DNA of 64,000 nucleotides from Glycine soja (taxonomy: Eukaryota > Streptophyta > Magnoliopsida > Fabales > Fabaceae). Positions 1-11,742 of the stretch are shown in pieces (position 1 is the stretch's first letter; each line of letters starts with the position of its first letter). Location of the stretch: the NCBI RefSeq assembly GCF_004193775.1, contig NC_041018.1, forward strand, positions 33,672,913 to 33,736,912, in the 5' to 3' direction. The notes beneath the pieces are model-generated. The model saw nothing but the letters and a program-made list of their open reading frames with translations, did not search any database and had not been told where the DNA came from. The position numbers and the translations under genes are program-made.

Positions 1-487
1 CTTCCAGAGGTTTTTTCTTGATGTGGATGTAAGGAGGAAAGTGAATATTGAGTTTGCCAACTTCTCGGATGGAAGAGAAGGTTTTGATGATCTTGATTCT
101 TTAAATGATAGAGGTCAAATGGATCCAAAAGCTTGGTGGCTAGTTCGTGGCATTAATTCTCCAATACTTCAAAAGGTTGCCCTTAAGCTACTTGCGCAAC
201 CTTGTTCATCTTCATGTTGTGAAAGGAATTGGAGTACATATTCATTTATCCATTCTTTAAAGAGAAACAAGATGACACCACATAGAGCTGAAGATTTAGT
301 ATTTGTTCATAGCAACCTACTACTTCTCTCAAGGAATACTCCACAATATCATCAAGAGGAAACTAAAATGTGGGATGTAGCTGAAGATGATTTTAGATCA
401 CTTGATGATTGTGGTATTCTTGAAATTGCTAGTTTGTCTTTAGCTGAACCAGAGTTAGAGGGTGTCTTTCTCAATGATGATTGCTAG
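1..487 (+). CDS. hAT-superfamily transposase, C-terminal dimerisation end (partial)
   Basis: The open frame enters from the left edge and stops at 485-487. Its first Met is at 23, but the domain clearly continues upstream. The translation contains the typical hAT C-terminal dimerisation pattern: a WW pair, then P.L...AL..L.QPCSSS.CERNWS, followed by a basic segment and a region resembling ED.VFVHSNLLLLSR. The tail is acidic, as in many plant hAT proteins. This domain mediates transposase dimerisation in the nucleus. The catalytic DDE core and BED zinc finger would lie outside the window. No in-frame stop occurs in the visible part, so it could be an intact C-terminus or a domesticated hAT gene. 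The family call is firm; activity cannot be judged. Confidence 0.78.
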   Translation, partial: FQRFFLDVDVRRKVNIEFANFSDGREGFDDLDSLNDRGQMDPKAWWLVRGINSPILQKVALKLLAQPCSSSCCERNWSTYSFIHSLKRNKMTPHRAEDLVFVHSNLLLLSRNTPQYHQEETKMWDVAEDDFRSLDDCGILEIASLSLAEPELEGVFLNDDC

Positions 488-725
488 TTTGTGGAATTCT
501 TGAAGACTTGAAGTTGCTAATTCATCATCTTGCTTTATAATTTTTTTTGTAAAGAAACAAAGCATAGAAATTGTATAATGAGGTCTCTTAGTATTTTTTG
601 TGACTCATTATCATAAGAAAAGTTCTTTTGAGATGATGATGAATGTATAAATCTTGATTTTCAATTTAGATCTTTTATGCATATCGCTCATATTTAATTT
701 TATGTAATTTTATTTTATTTAATTT

Positions 726-729
<4 letters not shown>

Positions 730-797
<68 letters not shown>
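730..797. repeat. (AT)n microsatellite
   Basis: About 34 uninterrupted AT dinucleotides, directly visible. The flanking downstream sequence (798-880) is rich in GTGTCC motifs and may be the 3' subterminal part of the hAT element, although no terminal inverted repeat could be paired because the other end is outside the window. Confidence 0.95.
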
Positions 798-798
<1 letters not shown>

Positions 799-1339
799 CT
801 GTGTCCGTGTCCTACATTTAGGACATTACAGATGTCCACATGTCTGTGTCCATGTTGGTGTCGATGCTTCATAGATCCGAAGTGTATTTCTTCCGAAGGC
901 CATAACCCTCTGGAATCATCTTCAAAATGATGAAATTCAGTTCAAGCATCTTGGAGCTCGTGGACTTCAATGTCTCACTATATATATCACCAACCCCACA
1001 TATTCATCATTTAAAATTCATGGACATAGTTATATATTCATCATTTATAGCTACCGAAATTCATTCGCATGCATTATTCAATGAACTTTTAAAATTAAAT
1101 ATATTAAAGCATTCAAAATAATTCAAGAACTTACTCCATCAATGAATCAGAGAAATATTAAAAGGAACCATTCATGTATCACTAATGTTTTTGATTAAGT
1201 ACAACTAATGAAAAGTATCATATGCTTATCAACAAAAAGAAAGTATTGCTCATGAAAAAGAAAGTGCAACTATTGAAAAGTTCAGGATAATGTTAACATA
1301 ATTCCAACACAAATTTTAATCTAACATAGACAAAATTGG
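798..1339. other. AT-rich spacer, no gene seen
   Basis: Apart from GTGTCC-rich sequence at 798-880, I see no coding pattern, RNA gene or repeat here. Short open frames in this stretch have no recognisable content. Confidence 0.6.
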
Positions 1340-2873
1340 TGTTGAGAATAAATATGTATGTCCAAGATTTAATTCATCATGTTATCAATTTTAGTAAAGA
1401 TTTGTTTTTTATTTTACTATCATATTTATTATTTTATTAAATTGTTAGTTTGATAAATCTTTGATTAAAATTAGAGATTTGTTATCATGACAAAGATTAT
1501 GATAATGAGAAACAAGTTATTTATAATTTTAATCTAAATTATTCTAATGATCTTTATTAGATAAAGATTAATAGATCTCATTTATTAAATTGTATATATA
1601 ATTAGATATGTATATGTGGATGTCATCATTGAACTCACTCAATTGAGAATTTTTAATATTTAATACTACCTTGATATATCAATAGGAAGTTCTAAAGAAA
1701 AAATATAATAGTTTCCTTTGACATGAGATTATCATAGTAATTAATAACTTATTTGTTATATTTTAATTTCAAACGCATAATGCCTTAAGGCACTAGTTGA
1801 ATGAATATTGGATACGATTAAATACTTGTAGAATTAATGATTAATCAAGAAGGAATCCATCAACTCTAGGTAATGAGTTTGAGCTCGATGATAAAATTAA
1901 GACATTGACCAAGTCAATTGAATGAAAGAAGAAAAAAAATTCTTAAGTTATTCATTGATTAAATGTGTTAGCTTATTAGAGTTTGACAATAATATTATAC
2001 TCTAGAGTTAACTTTCAGCTATAAATGATGGAATGAAATATTATGTTATTCTTCTATTGGTTCTTGAAGGTAAAAGATATTACTTGATGTTATCATAACT
2101 TTAAAGAGTGTTGTTAGACACCTACCTTGATTAATAAATTAATTATGATTAATTTACTACCGGTTTAGTATTGAACCTATGGGATCACACACAAACAAGT
2201 ATTCCAATTTTTACACAAGAATATAATTTATTTGATAATGAAATTAGAAAATTTAATTTAATCAAATAAATATTTTAGTAGAATATTATTATAATTTTTA
2301 TAACACCAAGAATATAATTAATATAAAAAATGGGAGTATTATTTTATAAGTGTGGAAGTTAACAATAAAATAAGAATAATATTCTATTGCTACATATTAG
2401 GAATGCAATTAATTGTGAATTATCTTTGTCTTATATTAGGAAATTTCTAAAAATAAAAGATATGAGATAATTTTTATTTTTATAAAGATAAAGAGGTATG
2501 AAATTATTTTAAATCTTTCCTCTTTTTTGTTGGAAAAGGGCCCAAATCGATATCTCTTTAACATTATAATTATAAATAGAAGTATGAGGCAAAGTGCATC
2601 AGACACAAACTTAGAAAAGTTCAAGCCTAGTTTTAGAACTGAAGAGTAGAAAGAGAATTTGCTCTTTAGAGTTTCATTCGTCAAAGAGTTGATAGCAGAT
2701 ATGATACAACGTAGAGTCTTCACACTATTGAAGAAAAGTTTTGTTGTTTTAAGAATGCATATCCAGGTACACAAATATATTTTTCTCCATTTATTATTGT
2801 TGTATTTTTTGAATGCAAAATAGATCATAATTTTCCACTGCAAGTGTTGGAAACATTTCTATGTAACTATCAA
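1340..2873 (+). repeat. 5' LTR of the old Copia
   Basis: It starts TGTTGAGAATAAATATG and aligns by eye, with gaps, to 10042-11534 over most of its length. Shared blocks include the ATCATGTTATCAATTTTAG block, the GGCAAAGTGCAT block and the terminal CTATG-AAC-ATCAAC. The right boundary is set by the degenerate primer-binding site that follows and is uncertain by a few bases. Confidence 0.72.
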
Positions 2874-4072
2874 CCGGTATTGGAGCGATGAGTCTTTTGT
2901 GTTTAAAATTATACTCTGAAATGTGTTTTTCTTCTAAAAGTGAATATGTTTTTTTCTTGGAGTCATTAAACATATTGCAATTGTTGCAAACAATATGTGT
3001 TGTATTGAATCTCAAACATGTCGAGATGCCTAGTCATTATATTAGATCATTAGACGTGTGATATCTCTTGTTTTTTGGAAGAACGTTTGATCCAAAAACA
3101 AAGCACTGTGTGTGTGCTCTTTTTTTGTTACAAAGTCTTTGATTGATTTCATTGTGAATAATCAAAGATGTGTTTTATTAAATTGTACTGCAATGGTTAC
3201 CAAATTATTTTCTGAGATCAAAATCGTAAATGCATATATTGTGATATAAACTTTCTGAAATATCTTTGACTTGATTTGTTAAATCTAAACCTTATATTCA
3301 ATTGTTGGATTATGCTTAATGAGTTTTGTATATTTGACATGTGAATCAAGATTCTAATATGTACTTTAAATTATTATTATTATATTATATCTTGTATAAT
3401 ATATGACGATTTCAATGAAAGTAAAAATAATATATCTTGGTCATCGTGTGATATTGGATTTGGTGTACATGTGATGTATCAAGATATATATTTGTTTATT
3501 ATATATTGGATATATAATAATAGATTTTTTTCCCGTACTAAAATGTTATACAAATATAGATTAAATATGTGAATTATAAGATGTTAAGGTAATCTTTATT
3601 TGATGTAACATGTTTTTCAGTAACTTTGAATATGAAAACTATTATCTTCAATATTGCTATATAAATTGATGACCTTGATATAATTGAGTATATCAAATGT
3701 TAAAATCATAAAAATATGTCCGATCAAATGTTAATGAATTCATTCATTTTAAGTGAAATTATATTTTGTATAATTTATAGAATGATTAGGCTCATCACTT
3801 TTTATTGTGAAATTATTCACAAAGTATACATTTATATATTTTGATATATTTGTTTAGATGTTTAGAATTTCTAAAATTAATATTTCACATTTTTTATGCG
3901 AATATTTATCAAATATATAGGGAGATATTTAAATTGATCTATAATTCATTGTTAGTATTGATTTGTGAAATATCACATATACTGATGTGTGTCAATGTTG
4001 ATTAGTGATTTCTTTTCATGATTGTTATATATTATATGATTGCAATATATGGAGATATATTGTAGCATATAA
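2874..4072. other. AT-rich interior of the old Copia, no readable gag
   Basis: Very AT-rich, with TATAT- and GATATAT-type runs. I see no gag motif or zinc knuckle in any frame. The last 50 bases (from about 4023) match sequence near 6940, so this is part of a degenerate repeat that continues after the nested element. Confidence 0.5.
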
Positions 4073-4540
4073 TGTAAGAATTAATGTCTCATGTGAGAGA
4101 CATGTGACTTATGTAGGGACTAATAAGTAAATAATTAACGATTAAGAGTTAAATTGTAATTGGGCTTAATAGGAGAAGTTTCTAGGGTTAACTGCTACTT
4201 GATGAGAGTAGTGGTTATAAAAGGGGCTTAATACCCACTAGCGTGAGATAAGGTCCCCTTCCTGACCAGAAAGTGTTTTCTCTCACACATAGTCATCACG
4301 AACGGAGAGAGGCAAAAAAGAAAGGCCTAAGGAAGTGAAATCTTATTTCTCTCCTCTTTCAAGGAAATCAAAGTGCACTGAAAAGAGGTTCCTACGGAGA
4401 AAAGTACAAGTCTTCCTATGGAGAAAGGTACACATCATTATCTATTGTTGTTTATTAATTGTTTGTGAGAACCATAGGTTTCAAGATCCTATTGTTTCCT
4501 ATCATTGATAGTCTAGGAAACCCCTTAAGAATTTTTTACA
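4073..4540 (+). repeat. 5' LTR of the deleted Copia
   Basis: It begins TGTAAGAATTAATG and ends TTTTTTACA. It is nearly identical to 6227-6691, apart from a 3-bp length difference and a handful of substitutions. One difference is a small duplication (GAGA) near 4093. A TATAAAAGG promoter-like box sits at about 4216. Confidence 0.95.
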
Positions 4541-4542
4541 TG

Positions 4543-4555
4543 TGGTATCAGAACA
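4543..4555 (+). promoter_or_regulatory. Primer-binding site (initiator Met tRNA type)
   Basis: TGGTATCAGAACA, starting two bases after the LTR end, matches the usual plant Copia site TGGTATCAGAGC except near the 3' side. Confidence 0.85.
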
Positions 4556-4599
4556 TGTGTTATGAAATTTATGATTCTCCAAGAATGATTTAATTTCTC

Positions 4600-5800
4600 T
4601 CAAATATACATGAAGTGGTTAAATGCCATGAAAGAAGAGATAAATTCCATGGAACATAATGGTGTTTAGGACCTTGTAGAATTACCAAAGGGTTGTAAGA
4701 GAATTGGTTGTAAGTGGGTCTTCGAGACTAAACGTGACTCTCATGGCAACCTTGAACGTTACAAGGCTAGACTTGTTGCTAAGGAATTTACTCAGAAAGA
4801 TGACATTGATTATAAAGAGACATTTTACTGGTCTCGAAAGGATTCTTTCAGGATTATCATGGCATTAGTAGCCCATTATGACTTGGAGCTACATCAAATA
4901 GATGTGAAAACCGCCTTTCTGAATGGAGATTTAGAGGAGAATGTTTGTATGGACCAACCAATGGGGTTCTCAGTTGAAGGAAATGAACATATGGTGTGCA
5001 TACTAAAGAAATCAATATACAGTCTTAAAGCAAGTTTCCTGCCAATGGTATTTGAGGTTTAATGATATCATTATTTCCTTTAGATTTAAGGAAAATACTG
5101 TTTATCAGTGTATTTATCTGAAGGTCAGTGGGAGTAAGGTTATTTTCTAATTCTGTATATTGATGATATCTTGCTTGCAGCAAACGATCTTGGTCTTCTT
5201 CATGAGACTAAGAAATTTCTCTCTAGAAACTTTGAAGTGAAAGATATGGGTGAGGTAAGTTATGTGATAGGGATAGAAATATTCCATAATAGATCACAAG
5301 GATTGTTAGACTTATCTCAGAAAGTATATATATCGATAAAGTGCTAGAGAGATTCAAGATGGAAAGGTGTTTAACATCGCCTATTCTAATTTAGAAATGA
5401 GATAGAGTTAGTCTCACACAATGTCCTAGAAATGATATGGAACGAAAACAAATGAAAGTAATTTTGTATGCATCAGTTGTTGTTGCATATGAGAGCTGAA
5501 TTTGTAGTATGTTTTGAGGCTACAATTCAAGCTAATTGGCTGCGGAACTTTATTTCAGGGCTTGGAATTGTCGGCAGTATTGCTAGGCCGCTGAAAATGT
5601 ATTGTGATAACTCCGCAGCAATATTTTTGTAAGAACGACAAGTATTCTAAGGGTGCTAAGCATATGAAATTGAGGTACTTTTGTCGTGAAGGAAGAAGTT
5701 CAGAAACAAAGAGTGTCAATAGAACATATTAGCACAAACCTTATGATAGTTGACCCTTTGAATAAGGGATTACCGCCCAAGACATTATAGAACATGTTGA
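4600..5800 (+). pseudogene. Copia reverse transcriptase / RNase H remnant
   Basis: Reading across frames gives the start of a Copia RT (an AMKEEI-like start, IGCKWVFETK, YKARLVAK), then an open piece at 4859-5062 containing HQIDVKTAFLNGDLEE, a mutated YSLK block and, near 5155, a YIDDI-like catalytic segment. RNase H fragments such as AEFVVCFEA and MYCDNSAAI follow at 5480-5640. Several stops and frameshifts break the frame, and the integrase that should precede RT is absent. It is non-functional. Confidence 0.85.
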
Positions 5801-6210
5801 AAGTATGAGCATTATTGTTATTGATGATCATTAAGTGTAATTTATCTTATGCATTTTAGTGACACTCTGAGCTCAATTATGATATGTTTCTGATTACCTG
5901 TTCTCTATGTTTGCATGCATGTTTGTGTTAGAGTAATGTTAACAGGTTTTGTTTTGAAAGAAGACATTATGTTGGACTAATTATGTACTCCTAACTTATG
6001 GTCATATTAAGGAGAAGACTAATTTGTAGTACATGGGAGGGACTATGTCGATTAGATGATGTACAACCGCCATGACTTGAATTGGTTCTCATTCTTAATC
6101 ATGAAATTATGATGTACCCAGTGTATAAAACAATTTAGTCAATTTTTAATGCGCATTATGTTAGTTAATCTATTTATTTATTTAGTCCATAATGTTTATT
6201 AATGTCACAT

Positions 6211-6226
6211 GAGCCAAGTGGGAGAA
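6211..6226 (+). promoter_or_regulatory. Polypurine tract of the deleted Copia
   Basis: GAGCCAAGTGGGAGAA lies immediately before the right LTR and matches the AAGTGGGAGA tract common in plant Copia elements. Confidence 0.8.
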
Positions 6227-6691
6227 TGTAAGAATTAATGTCTCATGTGAGACATGTGACTTATGTAGGGACTAATAAGTAAATAATTAACGATTAAGAG
6301 CTAAATTGTAATTGGGCTTAATAGGAGAAGTTTCTAAGGTTAACTGCTACTTGATGGGAGTAGTGATTATAAAAGGGGCTTAATAGCCACTAACGTGAGA
6401 TAAGGTCCCCTTCCTGACCAGAAAGTGTTCTCTCTCACACATAGTCATCACGAACGGAGAGAGGCAAAAAAGAAAGGCCTAAGGAAGTAAAATCTTATTT
6501 CTCTCCTCTTTCAAGGAAATCAAAGTGCACTAAAGAGAGGTTCCTACGGAGAAAGGTACAAGTCTTCCTATGGAGAAAGGTACACATCATTATCTATTGT
6601 TGTTTATTAATTGTTTGTGAGAACCATAGGTTTCAAGATCCTATTGTTTCCTATCATTGATAGTCTAGGAAAACCCTTAAGAATTTTTACA
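6227..6691 (+). repeat. 3' LTR of the deleted Copia
   Basis: Direct repeat of 4073-4540, ending TTTTTACA at 6691 and followed by the TATAA target duplication. Confidence 0.95.
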
Positions 6692-6882
6692 TATAATTTA
6701 TAAGATTGTACTAAAATTTTGATTATTGTTATAAAATTCAATAATAAATATGTCAACCGTATAATATATCCATCTAATTATATACTTCTACATAGAGATA
6801 TTTCACTTACTGATTAGATTGTTATATTATATTGATAATATATGTAAAAAAATTATATTATTATATACATTATATATATATA

Positions 6883-6926
<44 letters not shown>

Positions 6927-7640
6927 GATATATTATATGATTGTAATATATAAAGATATATTGTAATATATAATTTATAGGATTGTACCAAGATTTTGGT
7001 TATTATGATAAAAGTTAATAATATGCGGTATTATATATCCTTTTGACTATTTTTTTTTCTGTATGGGGATATTTGATTTATTGATTAGAAACAAAAATGA
7101 TTTTGCTTTTAAATATGCTAAAAGTTGGCAAATAAAAAAAATGATAATTTTGTTTTAAATTTAAATATGTTAATAGCTAGCAGATAGAAACAAAGAATGA
7201 AGTTTGTTTTTAAAATTTATAACATTTAGATAGAAACAAGAGAGGATGTATCCTCAGACTTTTTGCCCGGATGGTTAGAAAAAGAAGTTTCCTACATGTG
7301 CTATAAAAAGAGCCTTTTAAAAAACACATAATTACCTCTTCTCTTATTATTCTCTCAGAATCAAAGTGCCAAAAATTTTTAAGTTTTTTTTTCTTTGTTT
7401 CACTTATCAAAGAAGTCGACAACAAAAGTTAGTTCAATTCCAAACAACTAACATAAAATAAGATTTTGAATTAAAATGATTTAATTCAAGTTGTATCTTA
7501 TCAATGACTGTAAAAATCTTATTTTAAGAACAAAATTTTGTTTCTCCACATGTTGTTTATAGGCTTTCTGGAAATACATATGATGATATGTGTTTTATTA
7601 TATGGTGATATATTATTCAGTTTGTTTTATATATTAAATT
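6692..7640. other. AT-rich interior of the old Copia with a degenerate direct repeat
   Basis: No gene seen. The block GATATATTGTA-ATATAA-TTTATA-GATTGTAC (about 4050-4072 joined to 6692-6840) recurs at about 6950-7090 in diverged form. An (AT)n tract lies at 6868-6924. Confidence 0.55.
6868..6924. repeat. (AT)n / TATATA microsatellite
   Basis: Almost pure AT dinucleotides with a single register change. Confidence 0.9.
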
Positions 7641-8160
7641 GTTTGATTACAAGGAATGACCAAAATATCAAGAAACTTATTGTATATGATGCAAACTGCT
7701 TTGATTTATTTTATTACAAGGAACGACTTGACTAACAAGAGACTTGAAATTTGGAAAATAAATTGGAGCATGTGATGAAAATTATTTTATTACAAGGAAC
7801 GACTTGACGACCGGGAGACTTGTAACTTAAAATAAAAGCATGTGATGCAAGTTATTTATTTGATTAATAATAAGGAACAACCTCACAACTAGAGGACTTA
7901 TAATTAATTAGTATAGCATGGGATGTTAATTTCAAAATTATTTTTTACTCTAAACATTTGGACTACTCGAGTGAGTATTAAATTTAATTTGTAGATATCA
8001 ATAGGATTGACTTGACAACCAAATACTTATTTGGTATGATTAGTTTTCAAAGTGTATGTGATACATTATGTCTTAGAGAAATATATGTGATATATTCTTC
8101 CTTAGAATATGTTTGAGAAACAACTTGACAACCAAGTGACTCATTCATAGTTTTAAGGAA
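7640..8160. repeat. Diverged tandem repeat, about 85-130 bp units
   Basis: The core ACAAGGAACGACTTGAC-AAC-AAGAGACTTGTAA plus AGCATGTGATGCAA recurs about five or six times (near 7655, 7720, 7790, 7870, 8005 and 8110) with increasing divergence. It lies inside the old Copia, between unrecognisable sequence and the integrase remnant. It resembles noncoding tandem arrays seen in some LTR elements. Confidence 0.65.
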
Positions 8161-8299
8161 TTTGCCACATAAAGAAACATTGAAACAAAATTGGTTGGAT
8201 CTAATTATGACGATCGATATCGTTACCTAAGAATCGTTCTCAAGCATAAGATTCTTAATATGCTAATTGACTATGAGAATCAAGTTACCTATGATATTC

Positions 8300-9990
8300 T
8301 AGTAAGTTTATGTGCATATATGCTTTAGAAGCAGTAACTTACTGGCTAAATAAAGTTTCTATAAAATTAGTATCTACAACTCCATATGTGATATGGAAAG
8401 GGCTAGAATGAATCTCAAACACAACAAGGCTTGGGATTGTCCCACTTACATTAAAGAGACTACGAATAGACAAACTTGAGGCAATGTCTAAGAAATGTAG
8501 ATTCATTCAGTATCCCAAAGAAATTATGGGCTATTGTTTAAACCAGTCTTTTGACTAAAATATTTTTCGCAAGAGGAGCTATATTTTTTTAGAAATGAAA
8601 TTCCTTGCAAAAGGAAGTTATGATAAAGAAATTGAGCTTGATGAAATTCAATTAATCAATTAAACAACTTAGGAATATGAGATGGAAACTGAGATACATT
8701 TTTTTAATGTTCTAAAGTTACCACAAAGGTCATCACCTCCAATAATTGGGTTCAAGATCAGGTTAATGAATCAATCTTGGAGCTAATTCAACAATCTATG
8801 AACCCAATGCATGAGCCTTCTAGAAAATTTACTCGAGTGCACTGTGCACCTGATAGATTAAACTTAATGGTCCTAGATGACACATCAAATGAGGTTTATC
8901 ATGATGATGATGATCCAGGAAGCTATGAAGAGGCTATGTAAAACTTGGATTGTAAGAAATGGCAAGAAACTATGGAATTCGAAATAGAACCAATGAAGAT
9001 CAACAAAGTATGGACTTTAGTTGAAGCTTCAAAGGATATAAAACTAATTGGTTGTAAATGGGTTTACAAGAAAAGGATTGGAGCAGATTGGAAGGTTGAA
9101 ACCTACAAAGTTTGCCTTGTTGCCAAGGGATATTGTCAAAAGGAAGACATAGATTATGATGAAACTTTTCTCCTGTGGCAATGCTCAAATCAATTCAGAT
9201 TCTTTTTGCTATAGTAGCATACTATGATCATGAAATATGAAATGGATGTGGAAAATGACTTTCCTTGATGGTGAGCTAAAAGAAGATGTGTATATGACAC
9301 AACTTGAAGGATTCACATCCTTGCCTGATCATAATAAAGTCTACAAGTTTCAATGATTCATTTATGGATTAAAACAAGTGTGTAGAAGTTGAAGCATTGA
9401 TTTTAACAAGATAATTGAATAGTTCAATCTTGTTAGCTATGACGAACTTTGTGAGTATAAAAAGGTCAGTGGGGGCATTACATTTATATGTAGATGACAT
9501 ATAAAATAATATGCAATGCAAGGAAGAAAGATTTGGCTACTAATATAATTTCCATGAAACATTTTGGAGAAGCAACCTACATTTTAGAAATAAAGATTTA
9601 TAGAGATAAGTCTAGAAGGTTGTTCGGTGTCTCCCTATCTAGGTACATTAATACCATCCTAAAGAGGTATAACATGGAAACTCCAAAAGTGACTATTTGC
9701 TAATAGGAATTGGAGTTACACTTAGTATGGAGGATCGTCCTAAAACTCATGAAGTCAGATAATACATAACTAGAGTACCATATGCTAGCATAGTGGGAGC
9801 TATTGTATATGACATGATTTTTGCATGTTCTAATATTATTTATGCACTAGGTGTAACAAGTTGATATCAAGAAAGTTTTGGTGGGGAGCATTGAAAGTGG
9901 GTAAGGCAATTCTTAAATACTTAAGAAGAGCTAAAGATTGAGTCTCATTATGGAGACTCAAAATTAAAAACTAAAGTAGTTTGTTGAGCA
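8300..9990 (+). pseudogene. Decayed Copia integrase end, RT and RNase H
   Basis: Fragments in mixed frames follow Copia pol order. The integrase C-terminal side is at 8330-8660 (TPYVIWKG, a DKLEAMS-KC...YPKE-GY block, an FLEMKFL block). RT follows from about 8940 (IGCKWVYKK, CLVAKGY.Q). FLDGELKEDVYM is near 9265, an LYVDDI catalytic segment near 9488 and the start of the RNase H linker at 9540-9700. At least ten stops or frameshifts are visible. The RNase H C-terminus appears deleted before the right LTR. Confidence 0.8.
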
Positions 9991-10041
9991 TAAGTTGGAA
10001 TTAGTAATGGAATACATGAGTGATTGGCTCTAGTGCAAGAT

Positions 10042-11534
10042 TGTTGTGAATAAATATGTATGTCCCAGATTCAATCCATCATGTTATCAATTTTAGTAAA
10101 GAATTGTTCTTTATTTTACTATCATATTTATTTTCTTATTAAATTTTTAATTTGACAAGTCTTTGAATAAAATTAGAGACTTGTTATCATGACAGATATA
10201 TGATAATGAGAAACAAGTCCTTTATAATTTTAATATAAATTGTTCTTGATCATAGGATTATTGTGAATATGACATTAATAATCTGGATAGATCAATATAT
10301 ATGTAATAGTCTTTATTGGATAAAAATTAATAGATCTCATTTATTAAATTGTATATATAAATGATGTATATGTGGATGTCATCATTGAACCGACTCAATC
10401 GAGAATTTGTTATATTTTAATTTTAAACATCTAATGTCTTAGGGCACTAGTTGAATGAATATTAAATATGATTAAATACTTGTAGAATTAATGATTAATC
10501 AAAAAGGAATCCATCAACTCTAGATGATGAGTTTGAGCTCTATGATAGAATTAAGACCTTGGTCAAGACAACTGAATGAAAGAAGAAAGAAGTTTCTTAA
10601 GTCATTCATTTATTAAATGTGTTAGCATATTAGAGTTTGACAATAATATTATATTCTAGAGTTAACCTTGAGCTATACATGATGAAAAGAAATATTACAT
10701 TATTCTTCTATTGGTTCTTGAAGGTAAAAGATGTTACTTCATCTGAATGTCAACAAGTGTTGCTAGATATCTACCTTAATTACTATCAGTTTAGTATTAA
10801 ACCTACGAGGTCACACACAAACCAATGTTCCAATCTTTGCAAAAGAAAATATTTATTTGATAATTAAATTAGAGAATTTAATTTACTCAAATAAATATTT
10901 TAATGGAATATTATTATATTTTTTGCTAGCACCAAGAATATAATTAATATAAAAAATAGGAGTATTATTTTATAGATGTGAAAGTTGTCCATAAAATAAA
11001 AATAATATTTTATTGCTATATATGAAGAATGTGATTAATTATCGTAATTAGATGTAATTAGTTGTGAATGATCTTTGTCTTATATGAGGAAGTTTCTTAA
11101 AATAAAATATATGAGATAATTTTTATTTTTATAAAGATAGAGGGATATGAAATTATTTTAAATCTTTTCTTTTTTTTTCTTTGAAAAATGACCCAAATCC
11201 ATATCTTTTTAACATGATAAATAGAAGCATCTACATGAGGCAAAGTGCATTAGACACAAATAAGAAAAGTTTAAGCCTACTCTTAGACCTAAAAAGTAAA
11301 AAGAATATTTGTTCTTTAGACTTCCGCTCATCAAAGAGTTGATAGTAGAGATTGGTCTCACTGTGGATACACGTAAAGTCTTACATTATTGAAGAAAAAA
11401 TTTATTGATGCAAGAATGCATATTTAGATATACAAACCTATTTTTCTCTATTTATTATTGTTGTATATTTTTTAATGCAAAATAAATCATAATTTTCTGC
11501 TACAAGTGTTGAGAATACTTCTATGCAACGATCA
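10042..11534 (+). repeat. 3' LTR of the old Copia
   Basis: Starts TGTTGTGAATAAATATG and aligns with 1340-2873. The preceding bases (CTAGTGCAAGAT) look like a decayed Copia polypurine region. It carries roughly 50 bases near 10250-10310 that are absent from the left copy. The right end is uncertain by a few bases. Confidence 0.72.
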
Positions 11535-11742
11535 ACTATTTTTTTATTAATTATACATATAAACATTATCAATAATTCCTCTAAAAAATTATTATCAATA
11601 ATTGTTTTATTAAAAGAGGGTTTGTGTTAGAGATCACGATGAAGGGCAAGGGTACTATAGCTAGAGGGTTCAAATACCCTGGATGCAATGCATCCAAAGA
11701 AAGAAATGACCCTAGCTAGTACCTCTCACACCGGACATTCCA

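Larger units (their letters stand above)
4073..6691 (+). mobile_element. Internally deleted Copia element, complete with LTRs and TSD
   Basis: A 2.6-kb element with direct LTRs at 4073-4540 and 6227-6691 (TG...CA ends), a primer-binding site two bases after the left LTR, a polypurine tract before the right LTR and a perfect 5-bp TSD, TATAA, at 4068-4072 and 6692-6696. The 1.7-kb interior goes almost directly from the primer-binding site to reverse transcriptase. Gag, protease and integrase are missing. The element must therefore have been mobilised in trans or have lost these regions after insertion. It is nested in the older Copia. Confidence 0.93.
1340..11534 (+). mobile_element. Old, decayed Ty1/copia retrotransposon hosting a nested Copia
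   Basis: Two long direct repeats (about 1340-2873 and 10042-11534) flank a region with broken Copia integrase, RT and RNase H sequence (8300-9990). Just after the left repeat lies a degenerate initiator-Met tRNA primer-binding site (CGGTATTGGAGC at 2875). The left and right repeats share TGTTG starts and the same tail but differ by many substitutions and indels, so the insertion is old. No TSD is recognisable. The interior is interrupted by a younger element at 4073-6691. Gag is not recognisable; much of the interior is AT-rich and filled with decayed tandem repeats. Confidence 0.75.

Noticed and set aside
11666..11679. Possible tRNA T-arm / B box
   Set aside because: No cloverleaf, acceptor stem or clear A box can be built around it; kept only as a hairpin observation.
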